Position numbers and translations under genes: made by a program. Below the pieces are notes generated by a model. It did not search any database, was not told the DNA's origin, and saw only the letters and a list, made by a program, of their open reading frames with translations. A DNA stretch of 64,000 nt from a virus, in the IMG/VR virus record IMGVR_UViG_3300044675_002751, positions 1 to 64,000 of that record; one strand, 5' to 3'. Shown here one piece after another: positions 15,551 through 24,045 of this stretch. How positions within the stretch are numbered: position 1 is the first letter of the stretch; every line of letters begins with the position of its first letter.

Positions 15551-16048
15551 ATGACAGAATCACGTGTTTATGCAGTTCAGTTAGAAAAGAAACTCATTAA
15601 TGAGTTCAAGCAGAAGTTTAATGAAAAATTTGGGTACGAGCCTGTTGTGTTCACTCAGGTTGAAAACTCCCCGTATGCTATGCCAATGATGTCTTTACAG
15701 CAGTTAGCAGAATATTTTGAACCGTTTCTACCTTATTTGTATGGTAAAAAACTTACCCTGTTTTGCAAAAGCAGAAAAAGAGAAGTAGTAGAACTCCGGA
15801 TGATGTACTGTTTTTTAGCCCGTATGATGAAATATAAGCTGGAAACGGTTGGTAAAATGTTGGGGGGTCGTGACCACACTACAATCATACATAATGTAAC
15901 ATGCTTTACTAATCTGATGGAAACAAACGATCAGTTTAGAGATAAGTTTTTTGAAATCCTAAATCACATAAAAGAAAACCATGAGTCATCAAATCTGGAT
16001 AAACTTAATCAAGCACAATGTGAGTCCGAATCTGTTATACTTTCTTGA
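15551..16048 (+). CDS. DnaA domain IV-like DNA-binding protein
   Basis: 165 aa. Residues about 50-140 match the C-terminal DNA-binding domain of DnaA: a helical scaffold (RKREVVELRMMYCFLARMM) then LETVGKMLGGRDHTTIIHNV, the DnaA signature GGRDHTTVLHA. There is no AAA+ ATPase domain, so it is a stand-alone domain IV, which in DnaA binds DnaA boxes. It is the first gene of the replication block, consistent with origin recognition or interference with host DnaA. Its end overlaps the next gene by 68 bases. Confidence 0.8.
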   Translation: MTESRVYAVQLEKKLINEFKQKFNEKFGYEPVVFTQVENSPYAMPMMSLQQLAEYFEPFLPYLYGKKLTLFCKSRKREVVELRMMYCFLARMMKYKLETVGKMLGGRDHTTIIHNVTCFTNLMETNDQFRDKFFEILNHIKENHESSNLDKLNQAQCESESVILS

Positions 16049-16571
16049 TTGTTGCCGTAATAAAATTAAACCTACAAATATCATAAATGCAGACGCTGAA
16101 AGGATTATAGCCCATTCAAAAGGTTTGCTTGATGATAATGGTGTACTAACAGCAAAAGCTCTTGTAGTGCTAGAAGATTTTGAAACACTCTTGGTTAAAA
16201 CTAAGAAAAAAGTAACTACAGAAGTTTTGGGAGATAACTTTCTAGAACAGATTGACATATACAGGCAACTATTTCCAGCAGGTATATTACCTACAGGTGT
16301 AGTGGGTAGATCTACTGTTCAGGAAGTAAAAGATAAGTTCGTATGGTTCTTTAAAAAGTATCCTGAATTTACTTGGGACACAGTATTAGAAGCTGCTAAC
16401 TATTATAAGTTTTTAAAAGATAATCCAGAAAAAAGAAAATATATGATGAATGCTTCAGCTTTCATTCAAAAAACAGATACAATTACCAAAACGGTTAAGT
16501 CCACCCTGGCAGAATACTGTCAGATGATCATAGATGATCCAGATGTCATCTTTAAAGAAAATCAACAATAA
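15981..16571 (+). CDS. 196-aa hypothetical replication-block protein
   Basis: MSHQIWINLIKHNVSPNLLY starts inside the DnaA-like gene; a later start would remove the LLYFLDCCRNKIKP segment, which looks genuine. The C-terminal part (FKKYPEFTWDTVLEAANYYK, then SAFIQKTD) is helical and resembles small phage proteins that sit before DnaB helicases and may load them. Function inferred only. Confidence 0.7.
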   Translation: MSHQIWINLIKHNVSPNLLYFLDCCRNKIKPTNIINADAERIIAHSKGLLDDNGVLTAKALVVLEDFETLLVKTKKKVTTEVLGDNFLEQIDIYRQLFPAGILPTGVVGRSTVQEVKDKFVWFFKKYPEFTWDTVLEAANYYKFLKDNPEKRKYMMNASAFIQKTDTITKTVKSTLAEYCQMIIDDPDVIFKENQQ

Positions 16572-16573
16572 AC

Positions 16574-16756
16574 ATGTCTGCAACTGAAAAAACAGTTCAC
16601 AAGCTACTCTTAAGTATTATTTACGCACTTTTTAACTGGATGATCGTCAACTGGTTAGTTGTAGAACTATCCTTTTGGAAATATCTAATTATAGAACTTT
16701 TCTTGTTAGTCTCCATGAAGTTCTATATATTTACAACCCGTAAAATGAATCTGTAA
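16574..16756 (+). CDS. 60-aa membrane protein
   Basis: Two hydrophobic segments (LLSIIYALFNWMIVNWLVV and YLIIELFLLVSMKFYIF). It overlaps the next gene by one base (TAATG). A membrane protein between replication genes might tether the replisome or be an accessory; no evidence decides. Confidence 0.65.
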   Translation: MSATEKTVHKLLLSIIYALFNWMIVNWLVVELSFWKYLIIELFLLVSMKFYIFTTRKMNL

Positions 16757-16968
16757 TGCAAAAAATCCCAGAAACAAATGAAGAAGAAATTAGAGAACTA
16801 TTTGAAAAACTTTCAGTAGAAGTACCGGGTACTAATGGACTTAGAGCCATGAACCTGCAGGCCTTTAAATTAGGCGTAGATAAAATGATGAACCAAGCTT
16901 TTGTTGAAGGAAGTCAAAATTCACTAAAAACTGCTGAAGACATCATAAACAGAGTCTTCAACAAATAG
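16756..16968 (+). CDS. 70-aa helical protein
   Basis: MQKIPETNEEEIRELFEKLS is acidic and helical. It ends in an amphipathic helix (EGSQNSLKTAEDIINRVFNK). It directly precedes the DnaB-like helicase. No family recognised. Confidence 0.65.
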   Translation: MQKIPETNEEEIRELFEKLSVEVPGTNGLRAMNLQAFKLGVDKMMNQAFVEGSQNSLKTAEDIINRVFNK

Positions 16969-16973
16969 TAGAA

Positions 16974-18044
16974 ATGACCGGACAACAAAATCCTTTTGGT
17001 GGTAAGAGTTATTCAGAGGTCCTCAGAGAAGGTCTCAAGTATATAGATGACCGCAGAACAGGAAGGGTAAAGTCATTCAAGACTCCCTGGACCGGCCTGA
17101 ATTATGCGGGTATTGGCGGACTGGAATGGGGTTCAATGTTAACCATTGGTGCCAGACCAGGTGCAGGTAAAACCATGATAGTTTCCCAGATACTGAGGGA
17201 GTCACGTCTTCACAATCCGGACCAGGATTTTTCTATCCTGGAATTCCAGTTTGAGATGGGTGACAAACAGTATGCAGCCAGACAGTTTGCTGCTGAAATG
17301 GCTTTAGATTATAACCAAGTGCTAAGTAGTTACAAAATGCTTGATGACTTCATTTATAAACAAATGGAACAGTATCTAAAAGATACAGAAGCATTAGAAA
17401 AATTAGGTGTCCAGCGTACTTTGATTGGTAAACCTCAAACTGTTTCCGATATGGAAAAAGCTATTAGGTTTTATCATAAACAAATGAAAGCTAAACACAT
17501 GATTGTAACTATAGACCACTCATGGCTTATTAAAAAAGCAGCTGGAGAAAAAGATAAGTTTGACGTACTGTATAGTACAGCAGAAATGCTCATGCAGTTG
17601 AAAAACGAAATCCCAATCATTGTCTTAATGATTACCCAGATGAACAGAACAATGGAAGAAGCTTCTAGACTACATCCTGGTCAAGTGGCTAACTACCCTA
17701 CTTCCTCAGACATTTTTGGAGGTGACGCTTTAATGCAATCATCAGATATGGTAATAGCCATAAACCGACCACATAAAGTGAACATAAATGTCTATGGTCC
17801 TAAGAAGTATGCTACACACAAAGATCAGATCTATATGCACCTGTTAAAAGTGCGTAACGGTGGAGATGATAATAATGTATTGTTTATGAACGGAGAGTTT
17901 AATAAACAAAAGATTGTTGAAACTATAGAGCCACAGATAGCATCTACTTCTAATGGATACATACCATTTAACCCAGGTCGTGGACGAGGTGGAAGTAACA
18001 ACACAAACAGTACTATATCAGCAGATATAGGATCAGAACTTTAA
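16974..18044 (+). CDS. DnaB-like replicative helicase (SF4)
   Basis: 356 aa, RecA-like core only, without the N-terminal primase-interaction domain of bacterial DnaB. Walker A is GARPGAGKT (59-67), the Walker B strand is MIVTIDHSWL, and LMITQMNRTMEE matches motif H3. GGDALMQSSDMVIAINRP matches the sensor/arginine-finger region. It unwinds DNA at the fork. A Gly/Asn/Ser-rich tail follows. Its neighbours are the DnaA-like protein, primase, SSB and Sak4-like genes. Confidence 0.9.
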   Translation: MTGQQNPFGGKSYSEVLREGLKYIDDRRTGRVKSFKTPWTGLNYAGIGGLEWGSMLTIGARPGAGKTMIVSQILRESRLHNPDQDFSILEFQFEMGDKQYAARQFAAEMALDYNQVLSSYKMLDDFIYKQMEQYLKDTEALEKLGVQRTLIGKPQTVSDMEKAIRFYHKQMKAKHMIVTIDHSWLIKKAAGEKDKFDVLYSTAEMLMQLKNEIPIIVLMITQMNRTMEEASRLHPGQVANYPTSSDIFGGDALMQSSDMVIAINRPHKVNINVYGPKKYATHKDQIYMHLLKVRNGGDDNNVLFMNGEFNKQKIVETIEPQIASTSNGYIPFNPGRGRGGSNNTNSTISADIGSEL

Positions 18045-18061
18045 ATTTTAAACCATACAAA

Positions 18062-18646
18062 ATGTCACAATTAAATTTTGTACAAGCAGAGTCTGTAGAC
18101 CGGTATGGGAATCCTAAAGAGTGGAAAAAAATGAAACTCGATCAGATCCGTGAATATCATGGACCTCTGATTAGAGCTCTTGGAATTTCTCCTCTTGACT
18201 TTAACATGAAAATGCCTTTTTATGACAGAGTAGGACGGCAAGTAATTGGTGTATTTGGCTCAGAATTCAAAAAAGATAAAGGTTTCTATTTTGAACTAGT
18301 GACTAGAGATCTAGATCCATTAGAGTCAGATCGTAAAGTGTATAGGATTGCTCGTAATGACAATCATGAAGAAGAGTATGAAATGAACGAAAAAGGTTCA
18401 TTTTTGGTACCAGTAGAAGAACTACGTGTAATTAATCCTACAGGACCTCAAACTCTAACAAAGAAACTAGAGCCAGTTCAGCCAGCTCCAGTATTCAGTA
18501 CTAAAGCTCAGACAGTTGAAGAAGACGCTCCTTATTCAGAAATGACTATTAGAGATTATGTTGCTATTCAAACTGGAAAACCTGTAAGCTTAAAACCATG
18601 GCTGAACGAAATATTACAACAGAGTAACCAATCATTTCCATTTTAA
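18062..18646 (+). CDS. 194-aa hypothetical protein
   Basis: MSQLNFVQAESVDRYGNPKE begins a charged protein with a Pro/Gln-rich linker (LEPVQPAPVFSTKAQ) before a helical tail. It is placed between helicase and Sak4-like ATPase, two bases before the latter. Function not recognised. Confidence 0.75.
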   Translation: MSQLNFVQAESVDRYGNPKEWKKMKLDQIREYHGPLIRALGISPLDFNMKMPFYDRVGRQVIGVFGSEFKKDKGFYFELVTRDLDPLESDRKVYRIARNDNHEEEYEMNEKGSFLVPVEELRVINPTGPQTLTKKLEPVQPAPVFSTKAQTVEEDAPYSEMTIRDYVAIQTGKPVSLKPWLNEILQQSNQSFPF

Positions 18647-18648
18647 TT

Positions 18649-19332
18649 ATGGCAGCAGGAATTCTAGTTATTGCAGAATCCGGTGCAGGTAAATCTACAG
18701 CTATAGAAAACCTAGATCCGGCAGAAACATTTATTATCAATGTAGCTAACAAGCCCCTTCCTTTTAGAGGTTGGAAAAAGAAGTACACCGTATGGAGTAA
18801 AGACAATCCTAACGGTAACATGTACTACGGAAACTCACCTCAAAATATAGAGGCTTGTATTAAGTATGTCAGTGAAAAACGTAAAGAGATCAAAAACCTA
18901 GTTATTGATGACTTTCAGTACATGAGTTCTTTTGAATTCTTTGACCGTGTAGACGAAAAAGGTTACGAAAAGTTTACCCAAATCGGTGCACATCTGGCAC
19001 GTATTGCTCGTATGCCAAAAGACCTGAGAGAAGATCTTATGGTATTTTTTCTTACACATGCTGAAGAGTCTACAGACTTAGAAGGTAAACGTAAGTTTAA
19101 AGCCAAGACTATCGGTAAAATGGTAGATGAGAAACTCACCTTAGAAGGTCTTTTCTCTATTGTGATATTCGGTAAGATCAAAAAGAACAAGGATGGAGAA
19201 ATCCGTCATGTCTTTGAGACACGTAACAACGGAGAAAACACATGCAAAACTCCTAAAGATATGTTCTCAGAGTTTGAAGTGGCTAACGACCTGCAGGTAG
19301 TTAGAAAAGCTATACTTGATTATGAAATCTAA
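18649..19332 (+). CDS. Sak4-like RecA-family ATPase
   Basis: 227 aa. Walker A is AESGAGKST (8-16). The Walker B strand is NLVIDDFQYM, with a sensor-like FFLTHAEES. The C-terminus (VFETRNNGENTCKTPKDMF) matches the conserved end of phage ATP-binding proteins of the Sak4/AAA_24 type. Sak4 enzymes anneal single strands in phage recombination together with a partner SSB, and an SSB-like gene follows. Annotation rests on motifs and order. Confidence 0.8.
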   Translation: MAAGILVIAESGAGKSTAIENLDPAETFIINVANKPLPFRGWKKKYTVWSKDNPNGNMYYGNSPQNIEACIKYVSEKRKEIKNLVIDDFQYMSSFEFFDRVDEKGYEKFTQIGAHLARIARMPKDLREDLMVFFLTHAEESTDLEGKRKFKAKTIGKMVDEKLTLEGLFSIVIFGKIKKNKDGEIRHVFETRNNGENTCKTPKDMFSEFEVANDLQVVRKAILDYEI

Positions 19333-19364
19333 ATCTCTCACTCTTAATTTTTAAAAAGAAAGCT

Positions 19365-19976
19365 ATGTTCAGTACAAAAGGACAAGAAGTAAAATCTGGT
19401 AGTGGAACTATGAAATCATTCCAACCAGGCGTAGTTTATGCCCACATTTACAGTGGCAACATTAGAACCTCCAAAAACGGAGATAAGAAGTCTTTGGAAC
19501 TCATTCTTGAGGGTCCAGCTCTTGAAAACTTTGAAGGATGGAGCATTGACAAAAATGATCCAGAAGGACCTAAGTTTCAGGGTTTATCAAGCAGAGTAGC
19601 AGCAACAATTTGGACAGACCAATGGGCTGACAGTAATATTGCAAACAATGAAATTTTGCATAGAGTGTTAGTCATTGCAGAACAGCTGGGTCTTAAGAAA
19701 GCAGTTGATGAAATATCTGCTAACAATATAGAAGATTGGACTGCTCAAGCAGTAAATATTCTAAAAGGACATGATATCTACTGGTTCTTAAACGGAAAAG
19801 AAGAAGAATACAATGGTAAAACTATTGTAAAACTTTCTTTCCCCCGCTATAAGTTCTGCTCACTTGATGAAAACAAGTTGGACAAGTTTGATAAAAATAA
19901 TAAGTATCATTTCCGTGCACTTGAAACAAAGCCTGTAACAAGCTTTGAGCCAGTAAATGATGACTTTGATATGTAA
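19365..19976 (+). CDS. single-stranded DNA-binding-like protein
   Basis: 203 aa, MFSTKGQEVKSGSGTMKSFQ. A beta-rich core with a basic strand (GNIRTSKNGDKKSLELILEG) and an acidic C-terminus ending DDFDM, like the acidic tip of SSB proteins. It is located between a Sak4-like ATPase and primase, where phages place their SSB. The OB fold is inferred. Confidence 0.65.
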   Translation: MFSTKGQEVKSGSGTMKSFQPGVVYAHIYSGNIRTSKNGDKKSLELILEGPALENFEGWSIDKNDPEGPKFQGLSSRVAATIWTDQWADSNIANNEILHRVLVIAEQLGLKKAVDEISANNIEDWTAQAVNILKGHDIYWFLNGKEEEYNGKTIVKLSFPRYKFCSLDENKLDKFDKNNKYHFRALETKPVTSFEPVNDDFDM

Positions 19977-20015
19977 TCTCCTGTGTAATGTGGTTCATGA
20001 TATATAGTTTTTAAC

Positions 20016-20046
20016 GGGGGAGGTTTCTACTTCCCCCATATTTTTT
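20016..20046 (+). terminator. intrinsic terminator
   Basis: GGGGGAGGT (20016-20024) pairs with ACTTCCCCC (20029-20037) through one wobble. ATA and then T6 follow. It separates the SSB-like gene from primase. Confidence 0.8.
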
Positions 20047-20058
20047 AAATAATAGTAT

Positions 20059-21045
20059 ATGTTCACAACTAAAAACTTGGTACACGATATTAAAGATGTT
20101 CCTGTACCCTGGATATTTGAACACTTCTGTAAACTAAAAGAAAAACTATCAGGTCAAGATGTGAAAATTAAAAGTATGTTCAATCCAAAAGAACGTACAC
20201 CTTCTATGTGTATATATTATGATACCAAAAAAGGTAATTATCATTTCAAAGACTTCTCTACGGGTAAAGGAGGTTCAGCTATAGAATTAGTAAAAGAAGT
20301 TACACAACTACCTTATTATAAAGCATGCAGCACTGTAGTAGAAAAATTCAATGATTATGTTTTACACAACAACGGTGGGTATGATCTACAAGAATTCAAA
20401 CAAGCCAGTAAGTATAAAGTATCACAGTACGTATTCCGTTCCTGGAATACTTCTGACCAGTACTTTTGGACCCAGTTTAACATCGGGTCCCGTTTGCTGG
20501 ACGAGTACTGTGTTAAACCTTTAGAATATTATACACTCGTAAAAGAAGTAGACGGTGAGTCTCGTGAATTAAATATACGCAGCAATTATCTGTATGGGTA
20601 TTTTAAGAAAGACGGAAGTCTGTATAAAATATATCAACCAAAAACGTTGGATAAGAAATTTATAAAGGTTAACGATTACATCCAAGGTTCTGAACAAGTT
20701 AAAAATCAGAAGTATCTAATAATAACTAGTTCACTCAAAGATATCATGGCTCTTCGTAGCCTAAAAATTCCTATAGATATTATAGCTCCGGACTCAGAAA
20801 ACTCTATCATCCGTAAAGAAATAATGCAACAGTATATTAAAGACTATGAAAAAGTTATAGTACTGTTTGATTATGATGATGCCGGTATAAAAGCTATGGA
20901 GCGGTACCAAGAAGTATACCCGCAGGTAACTACATGTATTCTTCCTATGAGTAAAGATCCTGCAGACTCTATTAAAGATTATGGTGCCAAAGAAGTTTTC
21001 TTCAGACTGGTTCCTATTTTAAACAAAAAGTTGGAGAACTTATAG
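20059..21045 (+). CDS. DnaG-type DNA primase with Toprim domain
   Basis: 328 aa. The N-terminal part resembles the zinc-ribbon/primase start (KIKSMFNPKERTPSMCIYYD then YHFKDFSTGKGG) but lacks the cysteines. The C-terminal Toprim domain has LIITSSLKDIMAL, where the usual catalytic Glu position is Ser, and VIVLFDYDDAGIKAM with the DxD-type metal site. Many phage primases carry this TSSLKD or TKSLKD variant. It makes RNA primers for PolB and the helicase. Confidence 0.85.
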   Translation: MFTTKNLVHDIKDVPVPWIFEHFCKLKEKLSGQDVKIKSMFNPKERTPSMCIYYDTKKGNYHFKDFSTGKGGSAIELVKEVTQLPYYKACSTVVEKFNDYVLHNNGGYDLQEFKQASKYKVSQYVFRSWNTSDQYFWTQFNIGSRLLDEYCVKPLEYYTLVKEVDGESRELNIRSNYLYGYFKKDGSLYKIYQPKTLDKKFIKVNDYIQGSEQVKNQKYLIITSSLKDIMALRSLKIPIDIIAPDSENSIIRKEIMQQYIKDYEKVIVLFDYDDAGIKAMERYQEVYPQVTTCILPMSKDPADSIKDYGAKEVFFRLVPILNKKLENL

Positions 21046-21056
21046 CTGTTCTACAG

Positions 21057-21080
21057 TATATTTGTAGACTTAATCTACAA
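21057..21080 (+). promoter_or_regulatory. TATATTTGTAGAC promoter element inside an inverted repeat
   Basis: TATATTTG (21057-21064) fits the Bacteroidetes -7 box TAnnTTTG and runs directly into TTGTAGAC (21062-21069). TTGTAGA and TCTACAA (21074-21080) form a 7-bp inverted repeat with a 5-base loop. The HNH start codon is at 21082, so a leader of at most a few bases would result. Confidence 0.5.
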
Positions 21081-21081
21081 C

Positions 21082-21486
21082 ATGGCCCGTTCAAAATCCG
21101 CTCCTAAAAAATCTCGTGTAGCTAAAACACGCAATGCAGGCACTATGACCGAGTCTGCATTCTGGAGTTTTATTAGATCTGCTCTCAGACAAAAATCTAG
21201 ATGGTGGAAACCTATTACACAATGTAAAATGCAAGCACGCAGGCCCTATAAAGGACCTAACAAACGTCAGAAGTTTGAATACCTCTGTGCTAGCTGCAAT
21301 AAATATTACCCGGAAAAGAAGATTAACGTAGACCACATGGTCCCGGCAGGTTCCCTAAACAATGCCCAGGATCTGCCAGGTTTTGTAGAACGTCTTTTCT
21401 GTGAACAAGACAACCTGCAGGTCTTATGTGAGACCTGCCATGATAAAAAAACTAAAGCTGAAAAAAATGGAATACTTACCATTTGA
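21082..21486 (+). CDS. HNH endonuclease
   Basis: 134 aa. A basic N-terminus (MARSKSAPKKSRVAKTRNAG) precedes an HNH core: YLCASCNKYYPEKKINVDHM, then NLQVLCETCHDKKTKAE, giving two CxxC zinc pairs and the catalytic His of VDHM. Stand-alone phage HNH proteins can be homing-type or genome-processing nucleases. It overlaps the next gene by 20 bases. Confidence 0.8.
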   Translation: MARSKSAPKKSRVAKTRNAGTMTESAFWSFIRSALRQKSRWWKPITQCKMQARRPYKGPNKRQKFEYLCASCNKYYPEKKINVDHMVPAGSLNNAQDLPGFVERLFCEQDNLQVLCETCHDKKTKAEKNGILTI

Positions 21487-21706
21487 AGTTACCGAGTATA
21501 ATGATTTCGGAGAAGACAAGATAGTTGTTTTAAACTCTGACGAAGGACGTCTATACATTCGTGTTGGAAAGTTAGATATTTCTATAAAGCAATCAGACGA
21601 TGGACTTGGTGTAATCATAGACTGTACAGATGCAGAACTATGCCATCAAGATCTTGGAACTATGACTGTCTGGTTTGATGATATTGAAGAACTCTCAAAT
21701 GATTAA
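21467..21706 (+). CDS. 79-aa acidic hypothetical protein
   Basis: MEYLPFEVTEYNDFGEDKIV begins a beta-rich acidic protein. The ATG at 21467 gives a 20-base overlap with the HNH gene; an earlier ATG at 21440 or a GTG at 21401 would overlap more and add a basic stretch that is the HNH shadow. Function unknown. Confidence 0.65.
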   Translation: MEYLPFEVTEYNDFGEDKIVVLNSDEGRLYIRVGKLDISIKQSDDGLGVIIDCTDAELCHQDLGTMTVWFDDIEELSND

Positions 21707-21709
21707 ACT

Positions 21710-21790
21710 ATGATAGGTGTAGCCTTATTTGTAATCATAGCATTCTTATATGCTATCAATGAAAACGTTCGTAGAATAAATAAAAACTAG
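21710..21790 (+). CDS. 26-aa transmembrane micro-protein
   Basis: ATG 21710 to TAG: MIGVALFVIIAFLYAINENV plus six residues, a single transmembrane helix with a basic tail (RRINKN). It fills the gap between neighbours with three- and four-base spacing. No family recognised. Confidence 0.5.
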   Translation: MIGVALFVIIAFLYAINENVRRINKN

Positions 21791-21794
21791 TTAT

Positions 21795-21995
21795 ATGAGT
21801 CTACTTGCATTTCCTGCTCCTGAGACAGATGAGCAATTTTATTTAGATGAGCTTGATAAAGCTAATAGAAAGCTTGACGCAGCTATACAGTTTATAGAAC
21901 TGTTAGAAGGACTGACAACAGACAAAGATACAGCCAACCGTATTCGTAAATATTTACAACAAGAAGGTATATGGCCATTACCACAGAAGAAATAA
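21795..21995 (+). CDS. 66-aa helical protein
   Basis: MSLLAFPAPETDEQFYLDEL starts a helical acidic protein with two helices (KANRKLDAAIQFIELLEGL and DTANRIRKYLQQ). It overlaps the next gene by 25 bases. Function unknown. Confidence 0.6.
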   Translation: MSLLAFPAPETDEQFYLDELDKANRKLDAAIQFIELLEGLTTDKDTANRIRKYLQQEGIWPLPQKK

Positions 21996-22414
21996 TTAAG
22001 AAGTATCCTAAGATCTTTGAAGATTACGAAGGTAATCCTGGAGGCTGCAACTGGTACGGTGTACCAAACGGTTGGCTTCCTATTATAGACAAGCTATGCG
22101 GATGTATTCAGGAGTATACAGACAACACAACACGATATACCAAAGACGGTCCTGTAAAACCTGAACAAGTCACTTGTGTACAGATGAAAGAAAAGTTTGG
22201 AGGACTATGCTTCTATACTAATGGTCACAATGATGAGGTAGAAGGTATGCTCAGGATGGCAGAATATATGTGTGATAACACTTGTCAAGACTGCGGATCA
22301 GAAAACGACCTTGGTCAGACATCCGGATGGATTAGTATACTTTGTAGAAACTGTGCCATAGCTAATGGTGACAGAGCAATCAACTCTTGGAAATCAAAAA
22401 CTCAAACTTTATGA
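21971..22414 (+). CDS. 147-aa zinc-ribbon phage protein
   Basis: MAITTEEIIKKYPKIFEDYE is followed by GWLPIIDKLCGCIQEY and QMKEKFGGLCFYTNG. A CxxC pair (TCQDCGSEND) and LCRNCAIANG form a zinc ribbon near residues 100-130. This is a recurrent phage family of unknown function. It ends by a four-base ATGA overlap with the nuclease gene. Confidence 0.75.
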   Translation: MAITTEEIIKKYPKIFEDYEGNPGGCNWYGVPNGWLPIIDKLCGCIQEYTDNTTRYTKDGPVKPEQVTCVQMKEKFGGLCFYTNGHNDEVEGMLRMAEYMCDNTCQDCGSENDLGQTSGWISILCRNCAIANGDRAINSWKSKTQTL

Positions 22415-23451
22415 TTGATACACAATTAGAAGATCTAATGCAGGAATCTATAGAACATTTAGAAACAGACTTTTATAAAAAGAAGTTTTACTTCAGTTAT
22501 AGTAGTTTAAACAAGCTCCTCTGGAATCCTGCAGTATTTTACCAGCTCTATGTACTAGGTATGAAAGAAGAAAAAGTAGACTCTCATCTAGTACAAGGTA
22601 AGATCATTCACGCTTTGTTACTAGAAGAAGAAAAGTTTAATGATCTTTTTATTGTCTCCCCTGCTAACCTACCTACTGGTAACCTGCGTACGGTAATTGA
22701 CCGTGTGTTTTATCATCATACAGAACTCAAACGTAATGGTGACAGCAGAGAAAAGCTTGAAGAGTTTGATCAAGCTGTCTTAGATGTAATGAAAGATATG
22801 AACTATCATCAGAGTCTAAAGACAGATCAACAAAGACTTGATAAGATATTCACTGCAGAAGCTTTTAACTATTGGACTTTTCTGCAAATGAAAGGTAATA
22901 AAACTCTGATTGATCAAGAAAGTTATGAGTTCTGTAAAAACGCTGTAGATATAATCAAAACTAATAAGCAACTGTGTTCACTAATTGGTTGCAATCTCAC
23001 TGAGTTTGATAACAAAGAAGTGTTTAACGAGATGACTTTTACGTTTGATATTCCTGGTCTACCGTTTGGTCTGAAAGGTATTGTAGATAATATAGTCGTA
23101 GACCACGATGCTAAAACTATCTGTGTCAATGACATTAAAACTACTAGTAAAGACTTAAAAGATTTCCCTGAGTCTATTGAATACTATTCTTACTGGCTTC
23201 AAGCTGTTATTTATGTATCCATGGCTGCTTTAAAACATAATGATCTTATAGAACAGCAAGGATACATTCTGAAGTTTCATTTTGTAGTGATTGATAGAGC
23301 CTTCCAAACATATGCATTCCCTGTACAGGAATCCACACTTACTAAATGGTTGGATAAGTATAAAGAGGTAATTGATATTGCGTATTGGCATTATACTAAT
23401 AAAAACTATGAGCTACCCTACCAATTTGCCAAAGGACTAGTAGCTCTATAA
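22411..23451 (+). CDS. PD-(D/E)XK exonuclease (Cas4/RecB-like)
   Basis: 346 aa from the ATG overlapping the previous stop; an upstream TTG at 22387 is rejected. A RecB-type nuclease: QGKIIHALLLE supplies the motif-I His. GIVDNIVVD and NDIKTT (about 240) give the catalytic D...xDxK core with the Asp before the Lys. YSYWLQAVIY matches the QxxxY motif. Phage enzymes of this family process DNA ends in recombination or replication. It sits near Sak4-like, SSB and PolB genes. Confidence 0.85.
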   Translation: MIDTQLEDLMQESIEHLETDFYKKKFYFSYSSLNKLLWNPAVFYQLYVLGMKEEKVDSHLVQGKIIHALLLEEEKFNDLFIVSPANLPTGNLRTVIDRVFYHHTELKRNGDSREKLEEFDQAVLDVMKDMNYHQSLKTDQQRLDKIFTAEAFNYWTFLQMKGNKTLIDQESYEFCKNAVDIIKTNKQLCSLIGCNLTEFDNKEVFNEMTFTFDIPGLPFGLKGIVDNIVVDHDAKTICVNDIKTTSKDLKDFPESIEYYSYWLQAVIYVSMAALKHNDLIEQQGYILKFHFVVIDRAFQTYAFPVQESTLTKWLDKYKEVIDIAYWHYTNKNYELPYQFAKGLVAL

Positions 23452-23461
23452 GAAGTAAATT

Positions 23462-24022
23462 ATGATAGATAATCTGTACACAAAGTATTTCCAAAAATCT
23501 AGATCATTCTTATATCCAGCCCTGGGTATAAAACGTACAGCTCACCATACACCTTCTGGTACCTATATAGCTCTTGATGGGCTAATAGGTCCAGAAGATA
23601 TGAAACTAGCTGTAACCTTTAAAGAAAATGATACAGAAGGGTTTAAAACATTTGAAGAACAAATGCTTTTATCAAATCCTTTATACTCTAGTATAATAAA
23701 TATACAAGAATATAATGTTTATCTGTTTGATTTTGAAAGCTACAAGAATGACTGGTTCAACTTTATTATGGGCAAATATTCTAAGTTCTCCAATCCTCTG
23801 AAGAAAGCCATCAGGCTCTATTATGGAGAGGCCAGCTCAGAATACAAGTATATGGACTCCTATCTCAATCCTGAGAAGTATTACGAAGTATACGCCAAAC
23901 TACTTGGTATAGAGCCATCTGTTATAAAAGCAGTGGGTGAGCTATGTGACCCCTGTGATATAGAAAAAGAAACTTTAAAAATTCCTGTAGAACATTTGGA
24001 GAGCTTGAAAAAAGTTCTTTAA
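23462..24022 (+). CDS. 186-aa hypothetical protein
   Basis: MIDNLYTKYFQKSRSFLYPA begins a mixed alpha/beta protein with aromatic-rich stretches (EYNVYLFDFESYKNDWFNF) and a helical C-terminus ending KKVL. It follows the nuclease by ten bases. Phages of gut Bacteroidetes often carry a gene like this near replication genes, but function is unknown. Confidence 0.75.
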   Translation: MIDNLYTKYFQKSRSFLYPALGIKRTAHHTPSGTYIALDGLIGPEDMKLAVTFKENDTEGFKTFEEQMLLSNPLYSSIINIQEYNVYLFDFESYKNDWFNFIMGKYSKFSNPLKKAIRLYYGEASSEYKYMDSYLNPEKYYEVYAKLLGIEPSVIKAVGELCDPCDIEKETLKIPVEHLESLKKVL

Positions 24023-24031
24023 TTTGTAGAC
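24019..24031 (+). promoter_or_regulatory. TTGTAGAC element near -7-like box
   Basis: TTTG (23995-23998), a 20-base spacer and TTAATTTG (24019-24026) approximate the TTTG / TAnnTTTG pair. The box overlaps TTGTAGAC (24024-24031). The next start codon is at 24046. Confidence 0.5.
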
Positions 24032-24045
24032 CTAATATTTTAACC

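Noticed and set aside
22387-22410. TTG start for the PD-(D/E)XK nuclease
   Set aside because: ATG 22411 overlaps the previous stop as ATGA, the usual coupling in this genome.
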